Assembly: GCA_964036045.1 (NCBI GenBank)
Contig: OZ038378.1
Coordinates: forward strand, 57,573,408-57,637,407
Reading direction: 5' to 3'
Length of the DNA: 64,000 bases
Source of the DNA: Eutreptiella sp. 'Long Island Sound 2002'
Lineage: Eukaryota; Euglenozoa; Euglenophyceae; Eutreptiales; Eutreptiaceae
The position numbers were made by a program, and so were the translations under genes. This document shows, in pieces, positions 1-10,686 of this stretch. The notes beneath the pieces are model-generated. The model did not search any database. It saw only the letters and a program-made list of their open reading frames with translations, and was not told the DNA's origin. Each line of letters begins with the position of its first letter. Positions within the stretch are counted from its first letter, which is position 1.

Positions 1-288
1 CTCCACTTGCTATAATGTACTTACTTATATCATACTCGAATCCATTCTGTATGGCCGTCAACTCCTCCTCGGTACCAATGGTTTATCTTGAGCTTGCCTC
101 TAGTACAGGCTGTGTGGTGTCCCCAGGAAAGGGGTACAGGAGCCCCCCCCCCCCCCCCTGCCAGGAAAAGATTCCATTTGAGCCCATGGATCAAGGGCGG
201 GGCTAGGAACCCGAATCTGAGTGTTTTTGCATAGATGGGATCATGATTCGTTGGGAAAACATGTGTCTCACCCGAAGTGGTGCATTTG
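1..288. other. unassigned flank
   Basis: No supported gene. It holds a poly-C run near 150-164 and unremarkable mixed sequence. Homology with the second copy of the P repeat (40188 onward) begins only at about 289, so this stretch lies outside that repeat. Confidence 0.5.
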
Positions 289-338
289 CGTGGATACGAG
301 CACGCGCGTCGAGTTTCAGACCTGCGGCGGCAGATAAT
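289..338. repeat. P repeat copy 1, left fragment split by the MULE
   Basis: About 50 bases match 40188-40236 almost exactly and continue at 6640 after the MULE. The last nine bases (330-338, GCAGATAAT) are the left target-site duplication of the MULE. Confidence 0.85.
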
Positions 339-400
339 GGGAATGGCTATGCAGGACTACGGCTTAGGACTACGCGTAGGACTAAAGGATCTGCCCACAT
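339..400 (+). repeat. MULE left terminal inverted repeat
   Basis: 62 bases identical to the reverse complement of 6569-6630. The TIR contains several copies of the word AGGACTAC and the palindrome TACGCGTA, plausible transposase-binding repeats. Identity stops abruptly after CCCACAT. Confidence 0.95.
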
Positions 401-575
401 TGCGCATCCACCGTCAAATTTTGACAGAACTGAAAACCTTTTTGTTTTATCACAGTACATTTCTGACAGGGGGGACACATGCATCGCGTGCCAGGTTAAG
501 GGATGTGCCTTTCCTGGCGCTCTGTAGCTCTTCATTTCGCAAAACTACATCTGCCAAAGCCACTGCCACTGGTGC

Positions 576-3500
576 TTGGGACTGGAAGGACCCCGAGGCC
601 GAAGACCAGGCTCCGGGTCCCCACCCAATAAGCGCACCCATCCAAGTACCCCCATCGCCGCCCCACGAACCTCATGTCTGCCCCCCAAAGGATTTAACAA
701 GCCATGGAAGGGAAAAATTGGGAAGGGAGGCAAGGAAATCGAGTTGCCGGACGAGGCGTACGAGAAGGATGCGGTGACTCCCACGGAATATTGGTGGGCC
801 CACCCGGATGGTATGTGGTTGCAAACATTTTGATTTGGTTGTGCGTTTCACGTCGTTTTCATGGAAAATGCGTGCTTTCCCTATCCTACCTCCATCCTAC
901 CTATTCTTTGTTTTGCAAAAGAGGATGAGGTCGCCTTTGATGGGCCCCAACCGTGGCATGTCAATTGGTATGACGGCCTTGGCGAACGACAACGCCACCA
1001 ACTTCAACACCAAGCGCAACGAAAAGAAGAAGGAGAAGAAGCGCAAGAAGAAAGACCCATGGAAGAAGGAGAAAAAGCGCAAGAAGGAAGACCCATGGAA
1101 GAAGCCGAAGACCTATGGAGTTTGGCATGGCGCGAACCTCAACCAGACGACCCACACGCGCAATGGCAAGAGGAGATTGAGATTGAGCGCTTGGCTGACA
1201 TTGCTCGTACTCCAAGTCCAAGTCCAAGTCCAACTCCACCGGGCACGCCAAAGCACTCCCCGCAACCACGAACCGAGGCGGAACGTGGTGTGCACTGCTA
1301 CGCACCATTGCACCATGGCACGTGTTACATGGTTCCGTTCCTTCACCGTCAACCCTTGTTTACAGCAACAATGGAGCAGAGGAAGAAGGACTGGGAGGGG
1401 AGACGCCGTTCGCCGGAGCCACGCGCCGAGGGTGCACCCAAGATGCCAGGCGAGCGAGGTATCCCCGTGGTGGCGTCACTTGTTTGCTTGTCTTTTTTGT
1501 GTTCATTGTGCATTTTTTGTTGTTTGCCCCTTTTTTCTCCCGCACATTGTACATTTGTTGGTTGGTTTGTTTAGCCAGAAAGGGTGCGGGGGAGCTCATT
1601 CGGAGGATGAAGGAGCGCCGGGAAGCCGAGGACCGTGAGGAAGAAGCGAAACGCAAGGACTCAGGTATGTGCCTTTCCCATCCTGTTTGCCGTGCCGTGA
1701 CAATGGCCCATTACGGGCCCATATATGTATACAAGCGTGTTTCGGTGTTGTTTGGGTTAGGTGACACAACCTTGGAGTGGGGTTTGGGAGTGCGCCTCTC
1801 GTCTTTGAGGCCTTAGCAATGGCCCATTACGGGCCCATATGTGTATAGAAGCGTGTTTGGGTTTTGTTTGGGTTAGGTGACACAACCTTGGAGTGGGGTT
1901 TGGGAGCGCGCCTCTTGTCTTTGGTGCCTTAGCAATGGCCCATTACGGGCCCATATGTGTATAGAAGCCTGTTTGGGTGTTGTTTGGGTTAGGTGACACA
2001 ACCTTGGAGTGGGGTTTGGGAGCGCGCCTCTCGTCTTTGAGGCCTTAGCAAATGCCCATTACGGGCCCATATGTGTATAGAAGCGTGTTTGAGTGTTGTT
2101 TGCGTTAGGTGACACAACCTTGGAGTGGGGTTTGGGAGCGCGCCTCTCGTCTTTGAGGCCTTAGCAATGGCCCATTACGGGCCCATATGTGTATAGAAGC
2201 GTGTTTGGGTGTTGTTTGGGTTAGGCGACACAACCTTGGAGTGCGGTTTCAGAGCGCGCCTCTCGTCTTTGAGGCCTTAGCAATGGCCCATTACGGGCCC
2301 ATATGTGTATAGAAGCGTGTTTAGGTTTTCTTTGGGTTAGGTGACACAACCTTGGAGTGGGGTTTGGGAGCGCGCCTCTTGTCGTTGGCACACTTTATTG
2401 CATGTATCGTTTTTGCAGAATTGGTCAGCACCATGAAGAATGACGAGGTGCTGGCCATCGCCGACCCCTAGGACCGCGAGCTCGTGCGGTTCAGTGTGGG
2501 GGAGACCTTCGACGATAAGGTCAAGGTCTTGCAGGCCGTGGTTCCCCGGCCCCAAAGCACGGGCCCGCGCGACACGTACATCGTGCGCCGGGTCTGCCAG
2601 GGACCCCCCTTCGCGAGGTGGCGCCGCGGGGTTCGCGAGGGTGGTGCATTGCCCCCCACATGGGACCCTCCGGCGGTGGTTGTGGGTGACGAGGAGGGCA
2701 ATACCTTCATGGGGGAATGGTATTGCCCTCAAGTCACCATTAGTTCTTTTTGGGACGCCAAAAAGAACACCAAAAAGAGGGAGGAACATTCCGGAATCTT
2801 CCGGGGGTGGGGGAGGGGGGCCAACCCGAAACATTTTTTCTTCGGGATTTCTGACCCCGCGACCGTCAAGGTCGCGGAGGACAGAGAAGAGCGGGGTTTG
2901 CCTGCATGGGCAAACGAGGAGGTGGAGTGGGAGGTGCCCTGCGAGCTCCTCCTGCCCCTTGCGCACCCATTGGGCCGGGCGGTGCGCAAAATTTTTTGGG
3001 ACAAGGGGGACTTGGGGGACGTGAGGGTGCCGGCGCACCAACACGCGGAGGAGGTGTACGAAAGGGGGGAACATCTCCGCCTCCGTGAGTGGTCGCCCGA
3101 CGATGTCGCCGACGACGAGGAGCGCCTGCGGTATTTCGAGAGGGACCATGTTTTTGTGGGGCGGGAGGGGGTGGAGGGGGCCGAAGAGGAGGAGGGGGAG
3201 GAGGCCGAAGAGGAGGAGGGGGTGGAGGCCGAAGAGGAAGACGGGATGGAGGACGAGCAGGAGGAGGTGGAGGAGGCCGAAGAGGGGGAGGTGGAGGAAA
3301 CCGAAGAGGAGGAGGGGGGGGAGGAGAAAGAGGAGGAGCGGAAGGCCACGGTAGACATTGAACCGGAGTTTAGTATTGAGGTGGACGTCGACGCACCCCC
3401 CCAGCCCCCCGCCCCCCGGCCCAAACCAAGCCCGAAGGGCGCGGGGGCCTTTCCCCCCCATAAGCCAACCCCTGAGCACGCTCCCGCCATGGATGCCCCC

Positions 3501-4265
3501 CCCAAACCTCCCGCCAAGGGTGCCGTACGCCGGAAGCCTCAGCTGGCGTACAAGTATGGGGGGAAGAAGGAGTTGGTGGAGAGTGCGAGCCATGGCACGC
3601 TCCGAGAGGTCCCGGGTGTGTATTACATCCCGGGGAGGTGGGTGGACCGGCGCCACCCCCTGACCTTCCGGCGGTTGGGTGCCCCCCGTGGCGCTCCGGG
3701 TGTGGGGCACCTGTATGCCCTGTTTTTTGAGGCCCGCCCGGACAGCACGATGCGCACGCGCGTGTGTGAGACGGGTGGTGCGGGGTATGCCGAGGTGGGG
3801 TACATATGTACCCGCCTCGGCACTCTGTTTGAGGGGGTCCCCGGGTGCACCAAAATGCCCCCGGTCCACTTTTGGGTGTCCCCGCCTAAGCGGGAGACAA
3901 AGTTTTCAGTGCGGAGGAACGGGAATAGGGGGGTTGGGCGATGTGCATTGCTTTTGGCACGCATTATGGCGCATTGGATCAAGGGAGGACATTACGTCCG
4001 CCTTGAGGACCTCCCCGGAGTCGGCGCGGGTGTGGAATTCACGACCGTTGCCGAGATGTGGGGGGATGTTGTCATGTTGGCTGCATGGGGGGGGGACATG
4101 GCGCGTAGGCTGGGCCAGCGGCCCCCCGGCAAGCTGGGCGCCGTGTGCGACGAGGTGACGGCCACGGAGGAGGCCCGGACGGATGAGCCTCCCCTCGTGC
4201 CATTGTCTTGGGTGGGGTACCTTGCGTTGGCGCTTGCGGGTGAGGAGTCGTTGGCGCACCAGTAG
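576..4265 (+). pseudogene. MULE-borne partner gene of unknown function, spliced, one TAG stop
   Basis: Predicted exons: about 576-810, 922-1458, 1579-1664 and 2419-4265, with introns GTATGT...AAAAG, GTATCC...CCAG and GTATGT...TTGCAG. The first and third junctions join in frame; the second does not with the sites I picked, so that boundary is uncertain. The start codon is not established. The last exon is open for about 600 codons apart from one TAG at 2469-2471. Visible features: charged Glu/Lys-rich segments in exon 2, a Ser-Pro repeat, a long Glu-rich block (about 3160-3350, from a GGCCGAAGAGGAGGAGG-type DNA repeat), a Pro-rich linker, then a folded-looking C-terminal part with Trp, Tyr and Cys. 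I recognise no family. It sits where mudrB-like second genes sit in some MULEs and converges with the transposase; its role is unknown. Confidence 0.6.
1701..2396 (+). repeat. 116-bp minisatellite, 6 units, inside an intron
   Basis: The word CAATGGCCCATTACGGGCCC (slightly varied in one unit) starts at 1701, 1817, 1933, 2049, 2165 and 2281, an exact 116-base period. The array fills nearly all of the predicted third intron (1665-2418) of the MULE partner gene. Units differ by only a few substitutions, indicating recent amplification or homogenisation. Confidence 0.95.
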
Positions 4266-6428
4266 TGCCGCCTCACCCCCCCCCTCGGGAACGATGCCTT
4301 CCACACTCGGTGCCTCCAAGGGACAAGGACCGACACGCTCATGGTTGTGGTAAAGCTTCCCAACCACGTTCCGGGACATAAGCTCCGACTCCTCATGCAT
4401 GGGAGGGTGCTCCAAGAAATTTTGGGAATGCACAAGGCCCAAGTGAAAAGCGGCGAATGCGTCGTCCCACAATACCCGCCAAAAATGCCTACAGGGCATC
4501 CCAAGCATGGTAGGAAATGCACAAGTGCACACCTGGTCACGGTACAAGGTGTAGGTGGTAGATCCAACGGAGGTCCAGGTCGGCCCCGAGAGTTGAACAT
4601 AGTGACCTACATTGGTTCCTTGTCTGGAAACTTCAAAGATGGCTGCATTAGGCGCGGGGGTCACCATTCTGGGGGGGAGATCGTACTCCAAAAGATCCTC
4701 CGACCCCCTTGTGGGGTCGGGACAGTTGTCAACGGCGAGAGGGGCCAGAGCCTCGTATGCGTGGTCCGGCAGCCTCTTCATGTCGTACCCAAAGGAAAGG
4801 AGCATTTGATGGGCTGCTTCATCCCTTCCCCATGTGGTCAGCTGGTCCTTCATTGCCTCATACGGCATTGGCAAAATTTGCTGGGCCGTTTCATGCCGGG
4901 AGCGAAAGGAGCCCGTTGTCACACGTGTGTCCAGACGCTACCATTTCAAAATCAGCTCCCCCACAATGACCATGAGTGCGTCAAAAACGTCGTTCAACTT
5001 TTTCCGCTTGGTTAGGCGGCCCTCCTTTGCCCACCTATGGATGCCCTCCACCCGTTGTGTGGACACAATCCCACGTGTGAACACACCCACCTTAAAACAG
5101 CGTGCCCAGCGTCGCACCTTCCCCCCCCCCCACGTAGCACTCAAATATGTATGTCCACTTGAAAAGATTGGGTCCCCAAGAATTTCAACATTCCACATGT
5201 GCTCAAAGACAACAATGGAGACTTGGCGGTGTGCACGGGCCATGAGGCGGACCAATTTAGTGAAAGTGTCGTGGCCAAGAACGCTTTTCAGGTTCTTGGT
5301 CACGTTCTTGGCAATGTGCCAGTAACACCAGAAGTGCTTGGCATTGGGGAAAACGGTGGCAACGGTGCCCGAAGCCTTCACACATGCATCCGTGAACATG
5401 ACCACCGGCGCGATGCCCACGGCCGCCAATTGGTGGGTAAACTGGTACTCAAAGTCGCGAGTTTTTTCGCCCACGACAATGGCTTGGCCCACGAGCACTG
5501 ACTGCCCATAGTTGTTGACCCCCACGAAGAGGCCAATGTTCAGGTTATACCTATTGCTTTGATAGGTATTGTCATGGAGGATCAGATATGGGAAGCGCCG
5601 GGCAATAGCAATTTGCTCAACGCTCATCCGGAAGACATGGGATAGTTTCCCAATGTCATCCTTCACTACATGGGTGTACCACCCATGTTTGCCCTTTTCC
5701 TCAAGGCGGTTGACCAACTCATGGGCATCCAGCGCTGAGGAGTACCCTTTGTGATCATAAATGTTTGGCATCTGTTTTGCGGTGATCTCGACTCCGCGGT
5801 TCCGCATGAAATGTACCTCGTTGCGGGGGGCCATAAAGGCTTGTCCCAAGTTCATGGTTAAATCGGCATCCTCACGGGACAAAACCACCGGACCAAGGAA
5901 AATTTTTTTTTGCTTGGCCGTTTGCGGTGGATGGTTATGGTCTAGGCGGAGTCCTTTGGGACTCATGGACCACACCTCGCGCATGCCATCCTTCCGGCGA
6001 GAAATGTACACTTTGAAGGGACAACAATCCTCCTTTGACTCCGGTGCATATGTTGGCACCGTCCTACTATCCTCGGGAAGGACCCCCGATTGGGCTGCGT
6101 TACGATTGTGCTGTTTTTGGCGGCCTACTTTGTGGGAAAAAAAATATGCTTGGCCTTTTTTTTTATCACCACGACGACTGAGAATATAGCCGTTCTCATC
6201 CGCCCAATCCTCCATGCGGTCACAAACTTCTTGGTGACTAGAGCCGGCAAATGCAAGCACAACCGGCTCCCAAGTGGCACCCATCTCCGGAAAATTCATG
6301 CTGTCATCTTCATCATCATTATCTTCCTCATCGGAGCACGCTTCATATGGGTCTTCTTCGAGGACCTCCGAGGATGCCGGGGACAAGGGAAGGGCATTGT
6401 AGTTGAGCTCAGATGAGGTGTCTGACAT
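3906..6428 (-). pseudogene. MULE transposase (FAR1/MURA type), one in-frame TAG
   Basis: The ATG at 6428 opens 496 codons to a TAG at 4938-4940. The same frame continues 16 bases on for another 338 codons to 3906. N-terminus acidic; about residues 60-175 show a FAR1/WRKY-GCM1-like zinc region (CCPFKV ... HNH). The DDE core is visible: Asp about 285 in HDNTYQSNRYNL, Asp about 346 in FTDAC followed by FWCYWH, and Glu about 460 in QRVEGIHRWAK. A SWIM finger follows the stop (CxCx9CxH, near 4488-4530). This is the standard MULE order, so the two open frames are one gene. The extreme C-terminus (4262 to 3906) is antisense to the partner gene and may be partly fortuitous. The TAG would truncate the protein before the SWIM finger unless read through. 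Confidence 0.9.
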
Positions 6429-6470
6429 CTGTGTCTAAAAAATAGTACAACAGATGCGCTTGATGCTGGC

Positions 6471-6484
6471 ATTTATAAAAATAC
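6471..6484 (-). promoter_or_regulatory. putative TATA box of the MULE transposase
   Basis: On the minus strand the sequence reads TATTTTTATAAATG, about 45-55 bases upstream of the transposase ATG at 6428 and inside the right TIR. Spacing and sequence suit a TATA element; no transcript evidence is available here. Confidence 0.45.
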
Positions 6485-6568
6485 GCTGTTCAGCCCCAGC
6501 AATCAATTAAATCAGAAAATCAATTCCATTTTTTCCCCATTTTCAGTTAATTCAAGCGCAGGCGCCAG

Positions 6569-6630
6569 ATGTGGGCAGATCCTTTAGTCCTACGCGTAGT
6601 CCTAAGCCGTAGTCCTGCATAGCCATTCCC
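6569..6630 (-). repeat. MULE right terminal inverted repeat
   Basis: Perfect 62-bp inverted partner of 339-400. It lies upstream of the transposase, so it probably also carries part of that gene's promoter region. It is followed by the right target duplication 6631-6639 and by P-repeat sequence from 6640. Confidence 0.95.
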
Positions 6631-8115
6631 GCGGATAATGGCCAACGACGACGACCAAACTGGCAAAAGGGGGAGAATCAGCGACGATCTCAGTTTTTTG
6701 GGAGGGGGGGCCGTCCCGGCGATTCCCACCATCAAATCCGTCATCGGGACTGCCGCAACCGAAGAACGACCCTCTGTGGCGGGACCCCTACCCTTTTCTG
6801 CTGCGTATTTGCCTATTTGTAAGACGCTGAATCCATAGATCAGCACAATTTTGATTGAATCAACTCGTCGACATTTTCTGTCGGTCATCTCAGGGACACT
6901 TACGAAATTTGCACTTCTGTTTGTCGCTACATTCATTGTTGTTGTATTGCCTTGCTTTTCCAACCCGTTTTGGCTGGTTGTGGAGAAAGTCGTATTTCCG
7001 TACATATTTTTGTAGTTCCAATATGTTGAAGTTCCTCAAGGTCAGCAGCGCTCCCAAGCCTATCCCACTTGGTTGTGAGCTTCCACCCAAGCCTAAGGAG
7101 CATTTGGTCTTCCCCAACAGTGAAGAACCAAGCTCTGACCCCAACTTGTTCAGCCACCAGCTCTAAAAACTGTACGATGCCTGTCATTACTTGGTGAAGG
7201 GATCCACAAGGCAAGAGGCTTTTCACAAGGATTATGCCTTGCGTAAGGCAAGTAAGGATTTAGGGGCCTGGGGCTTGGGACGGAGTTAGATCACTCCAAG
7301 GGTCCTTCCACACCCACTCTCCATCCCGAACACGCAGACCACTTTCTGTCTTATGCTGAGCATAGGGACTAGCGTCTGAAAGCTGACCCCGACACTCATC
7401 AGCCTCACTTTTGCCAAGTGCCCCGGCCGTTGCACTTTGTGCGGGTATGTCTTCAACAGTGAAAATGATAAAGCGGTCCCTAACCGCCTCAGGCACCTGA
7501 GGTCTGAGTCCCCCTTGAATGAGTAAGCAATTGTGGTCTTCATTTGGTGCCTACGTCTTTTGCTAGGAGGGTACACGGGTGCAGGAGGGAGTGTGGGGCA
7601 ACTGACCTGTGTTTGAGGGAACGACGGAGGGTGGGGGGGCGGTACGGGCAGTCCTTTGGCTGCCTCCGAGCAATGTTTTACTGAATTTTAGCTCGCGCCC
7701 ATAAAGGTTTTGCTCAGCTGTCAAATTGAGAACCGCACTACAGAGGTACTCGGGGCCGGTGGGAGGCTGCTTTGCTTCTTTTTGGGTCATTCGTCAGTCC
7801 AGTGGTTTGTTTTTGATTGACGGGGCCGCACGCAGCATTTGGTGGTCGATTGTGATGTTGAGATGACAAAGGTAGCATCAACCGTCACTTTACCTTGAAT
7901 GTCAAAAAAGCAATTATGCTGGAGAACAATTGGAGGGGAAGAAACATTTTTGTTCGTTTTTCGGGTCATATGAAATATGTTCCTGAGTAGAGGAGCCGAG
8001 AGTAGTGTTCACCAGCGCATTGCAGGTAGGATCAAGGTTACAATGTTAGCATCTAAACTCAATTTGGCTTGAATTGCAAAGTGGTAACTTCACTACGAAA
8101 CAGTTGGATGCTATT
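6631..8115. mobile_element. P repeat copy 1 (Penelope-like, RT region deleted)
   Basis: Apart from the MULE duplication it is colinear with 40237-42976 at high identity, but it jumps from the word TTATGCTGAGCA (about 7365) to AAGTGCCCCGGCC (about 7415). The reverse transcriptase and AAAAATTCC-rich part of copy 2 are missing. About 50 bases at the junction are not in copy 2, so both derive from a longer parent. Short frames here (for example minus 7286-7576) span the deletion junction and are not genes. At 8116 the sequence switches to repeat R2. Confidence 0.8.
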
Positions 8116-8440
8116 ACCGAATCTATCACACTATCACATCGGGTTAGGTCGGGTGGATGGGAGAGTATGATATCAGCCAATGGCGGCTTGCCGGCACATA
8201 GATACACACCCCAAGTGACCCCAAGATGGCCACGGGGGTCCGAACCGGCTTCACCCCCCTTCTCAGAGCGGTGTTACTGCTCGGAAGTCATTGAAGAGAG
8301 GACGGGAGGACCCCAATGGGCTCCACACACCCCCCCCCCCATGTCCCAAGGGCACATGGAGGCCCCACACACGTCGTAGGCGTCCCCCATGCCACAAGGG
8401 AGGGGTGAGGACACTCATAATCGGTGCCCTACGCCATTCC
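8116..8440. repeat. R2 repeat fragment
   Basis: The stretch from TATCACACTATCACATCGGG through TCGGTGCCCTACGCCA matches 63690-64000, and its first 130 bases match 34720-34853. It directly follows P copy 1 and lies just downstream (in the minus sense) of the E1 polyprotein. Confidence 0.8.
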
Positions 8441-8649
8441 CGGTCTCCTCTTGATCTACAACATGGACCAAGGGGATCAAAGATAGAGAAACGTCGTCGG
8501 TCGACCTAAATAAGTTTACCACAATGAAATATGTATGTGGAGATCGAGTGAAGGGGGTATATGGCCAATCAAGGCCCAAAAATCCCCGGATGAATGCCCT
8601 CACCCGTCTCCCAAGCACAAAAACAAACAAAAATGCCAAGGGGGATCCA
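8441..8649. other. downstream flank of E1, no gene seen
   Basis: About 200 bases between the R2 fragment and the E1 stop codon. No polypurine tract, LTR boundary or coding signal could be defined. It may be the continuation of R2, which cannot be checked because R2b leaves the window at 64000. Confidence 0.4.
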
Positions 8650-10686
8650 TTACGGTGCTACTGCAGCCACCGAATGGACCATCACGTCCTTGACATCCAA
8701 AGAAATGTTCTTTTTCTTCAGATAGTCCATCCAGACCGTGGTGTACCTCGGCACAAAGCTGCTTGGAGGCTCCCACGAATCCCCGGACGCGGCGAATCCC
8801 TTCCAACGGACTTTATAAAGCTTCCCCCCAGGCGTCCCCGGGTCCGGCTTGTCCGCCAGGATCCTCTCGGCGGTGAAGTCGTCGTCCTCACCCTCGTCGT
8901 CTGAGTCCACATCGCCGGCCGTGAACTCGAAGGTGACGGGACGTCCGCTGGGGTCTGGTGCTCGGGGACGAAGCTGGGTATGGTCGCGGTCCACGATCTT
9001 GTTATCCCCCACACGAACCGCATACACATCCTGCCCGACCTTCCGCCCGATTACCCCCGGCACATACCAAGATGCCTGCCGATGCCTGGACAGGACATCC
9101 TTGTGATGCCGCTCCACCCACACGGTGTCTTGGAGAGCATAAGTCTGGACTTTTCCCTGCTTGAAGTACTTGGCCCTCTTGTCATGCTCGTCCTGAAGTG
9201 CCTTGCACACCTTGGCCGCCGTGTCGTCCGCCTCAGCCATCATAGCGTTCGCATCCCGGGCCGCTTTGCCATGGTTCAACCACGGGAGAGTGCGTGACAC
9301 TCGATCCCGTAGGAACAGGATACGATGGGGCGACAGTCCAGTGGGCCCCGGAAGGTCGTGATACGCTTGGAGTACTCTCCACAGCGAATTATACCAATTC
9401 CTGCTCGGTTCGTCGATGTGCAGCTGGCGGAACTTTTCGAACATCTGCCGCCCGGCCACCTCAGCTCGGCCATTCGACCGGCTGTGGTACGCCACGGTCT
9501 TGGCGTGCCGAATGCCCATGTGCCTGCACATCGTCTTGAACCACGTCCCCACAAACTGACTGCCCCGATCGCTGCAGATGACAGCCGGGACATCAAAAAT
9601 CGTCAGCCAATGCCTGATCATGGCATTAGTGACGGTCTTGGCCTGCAGCCCCACTCCATGCTTGTCCTTCTTGTCCTTCTTCTTGGACTTCTTGCCACGG
9701 ACCGCCACGATATACCTACTGTGCCTATCCACCGCCAGGATGACACAGTCGTAGGTCTCGCCTTCCACGGTGACCTCAGGCATGGCGAATACATCCATGG
9801 CCACGGACCGCATAGGGGCATCCGGTATAGCTGTATACATCGGGTTGCCCGCTGTGGAATGGTTGGGGCTCTTCGTGGCCCGACACACGGCGCAGTCGCT
9901 GCAGTACTTGTCCAGGAGGGCGTAGTACCACGGTGGGAACTTGAAGCGCCACTCCAGGTCCTGCTGCATCTTTCCCCGACCAGGATGCATGAGCTGGACG
10001 CTATGCCAGTGGTCAATGAGCTCCTCCATTCGGTTCTCAGGGACCAATAGCTTGTCTTTGAGGAAAAATCTATCCCCATCCTCGGTCAAGCCCTCAGGCC
10101 ATTCGTTGTCCGACGGGGCGCTCACGGCATTCCAGTACTTGCTCCAGTGCTCGGATGCCGCATAGTCATCCGACCAGTCCTCTGTGAGCACCGACCTGAC
10201 TAGCTCTACAGGGGCCACCATCCATTGCTCGAGGGTTTCCTCTCGAATAGCTTGGACTCGGGCCCCCCGGAACTTGGCCAGGTCCGTACGGTTTGCCATC
10301 ACCAAAAAGCACTTGACCCCCTCTTGCTCCATGGCCTTCTCCATCTCGATGATGCGCTCGGCCTCCTCGGTCTCCTCGGCGCCCCCATGGCTGGATATGT
10401 CCATCCAAGCCTTGCCCGCGGGGTAGGCCCATCGACTGAGGCAATCTGCCACAGTGTTGTCCTTCCCCGGGACATACACGACGCTGAGGTTGAACTTGGC
10501 GAACGTCTCGTGCCACCGGGCCCTCCTGGCCGCCGGTCCCGAGGGGGTGTCGACGTGCTCCTTGTGCCAGCTCTGCAAGGACTGATGGTCCGTACAAACC
10601 ACCACCGGTTGCAATCCGATGTGGCCAGACCACTTCCTGAGCGCACAGAAAATGGCGTACGTCGTCTTCTCCCTCGCGGTCCAGGT
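8650..10686 (-). pseudogene. E1 pol: rest of RNase H, integrase, chromodomain
   Basis: Continuation of the same frame after the TGA. RNase H C-terminal part (VVVCTDHQSLQSW, then GKDNTVADCLSR). Integrase: HHCC finger about residues 200-240 counted from 10614 (HWHSVQLMHPGR ... CSDCAVC); catalytic Asp in AMDVFAM, Asp in CSDRGSQFVG, Glu in NGRAEVAGR. C-terminal chromodomain about 583-640 (AERILADK ... YKVRWKGF ... SWEP), which places E1 in the chromoviruses, whose chromodomain directs insertion to marked heterochromatin. Ends at TAA 8650-8652. Confidence 0.92.

Larger units (their letters stand above)
339..6630. mobile_element. complete Mutator-like DNA transposon (MULE), 6292 bp
   Basis: Bases 339-400 and 6569-6630 are perfect 62-bp terminal inverted repeats beginning GGGAATGGCTATGC. 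They are flanked by 9-bp duplications, GCAGATAAT (330-338) and GCGGATAAT (6631-6639), with one mismatch; nine bases is the usual MULE duplication length. The paralogous repeat at 40228-40236 carries the same target once and uninterrupted, so this is a true insertion. Inside are a minus-strand MULE transposase with a SWIM finger and a convergent plus-strand gene with introns. Identical TIRs and near-identical TSDs suggest a fairly recent insertion, but both genes carry a TAG stop, so this copy is probably not autonomous now. Confidence 0.93.

Noticed and set aside
2337-3869. 510-codon minus-strand frame
   Set aside because: Antisense to the MULE partner gene; leucine/proline-rich shadow of its Glu-rich repeat, no domain, and it runs into the intronic minisatellite.
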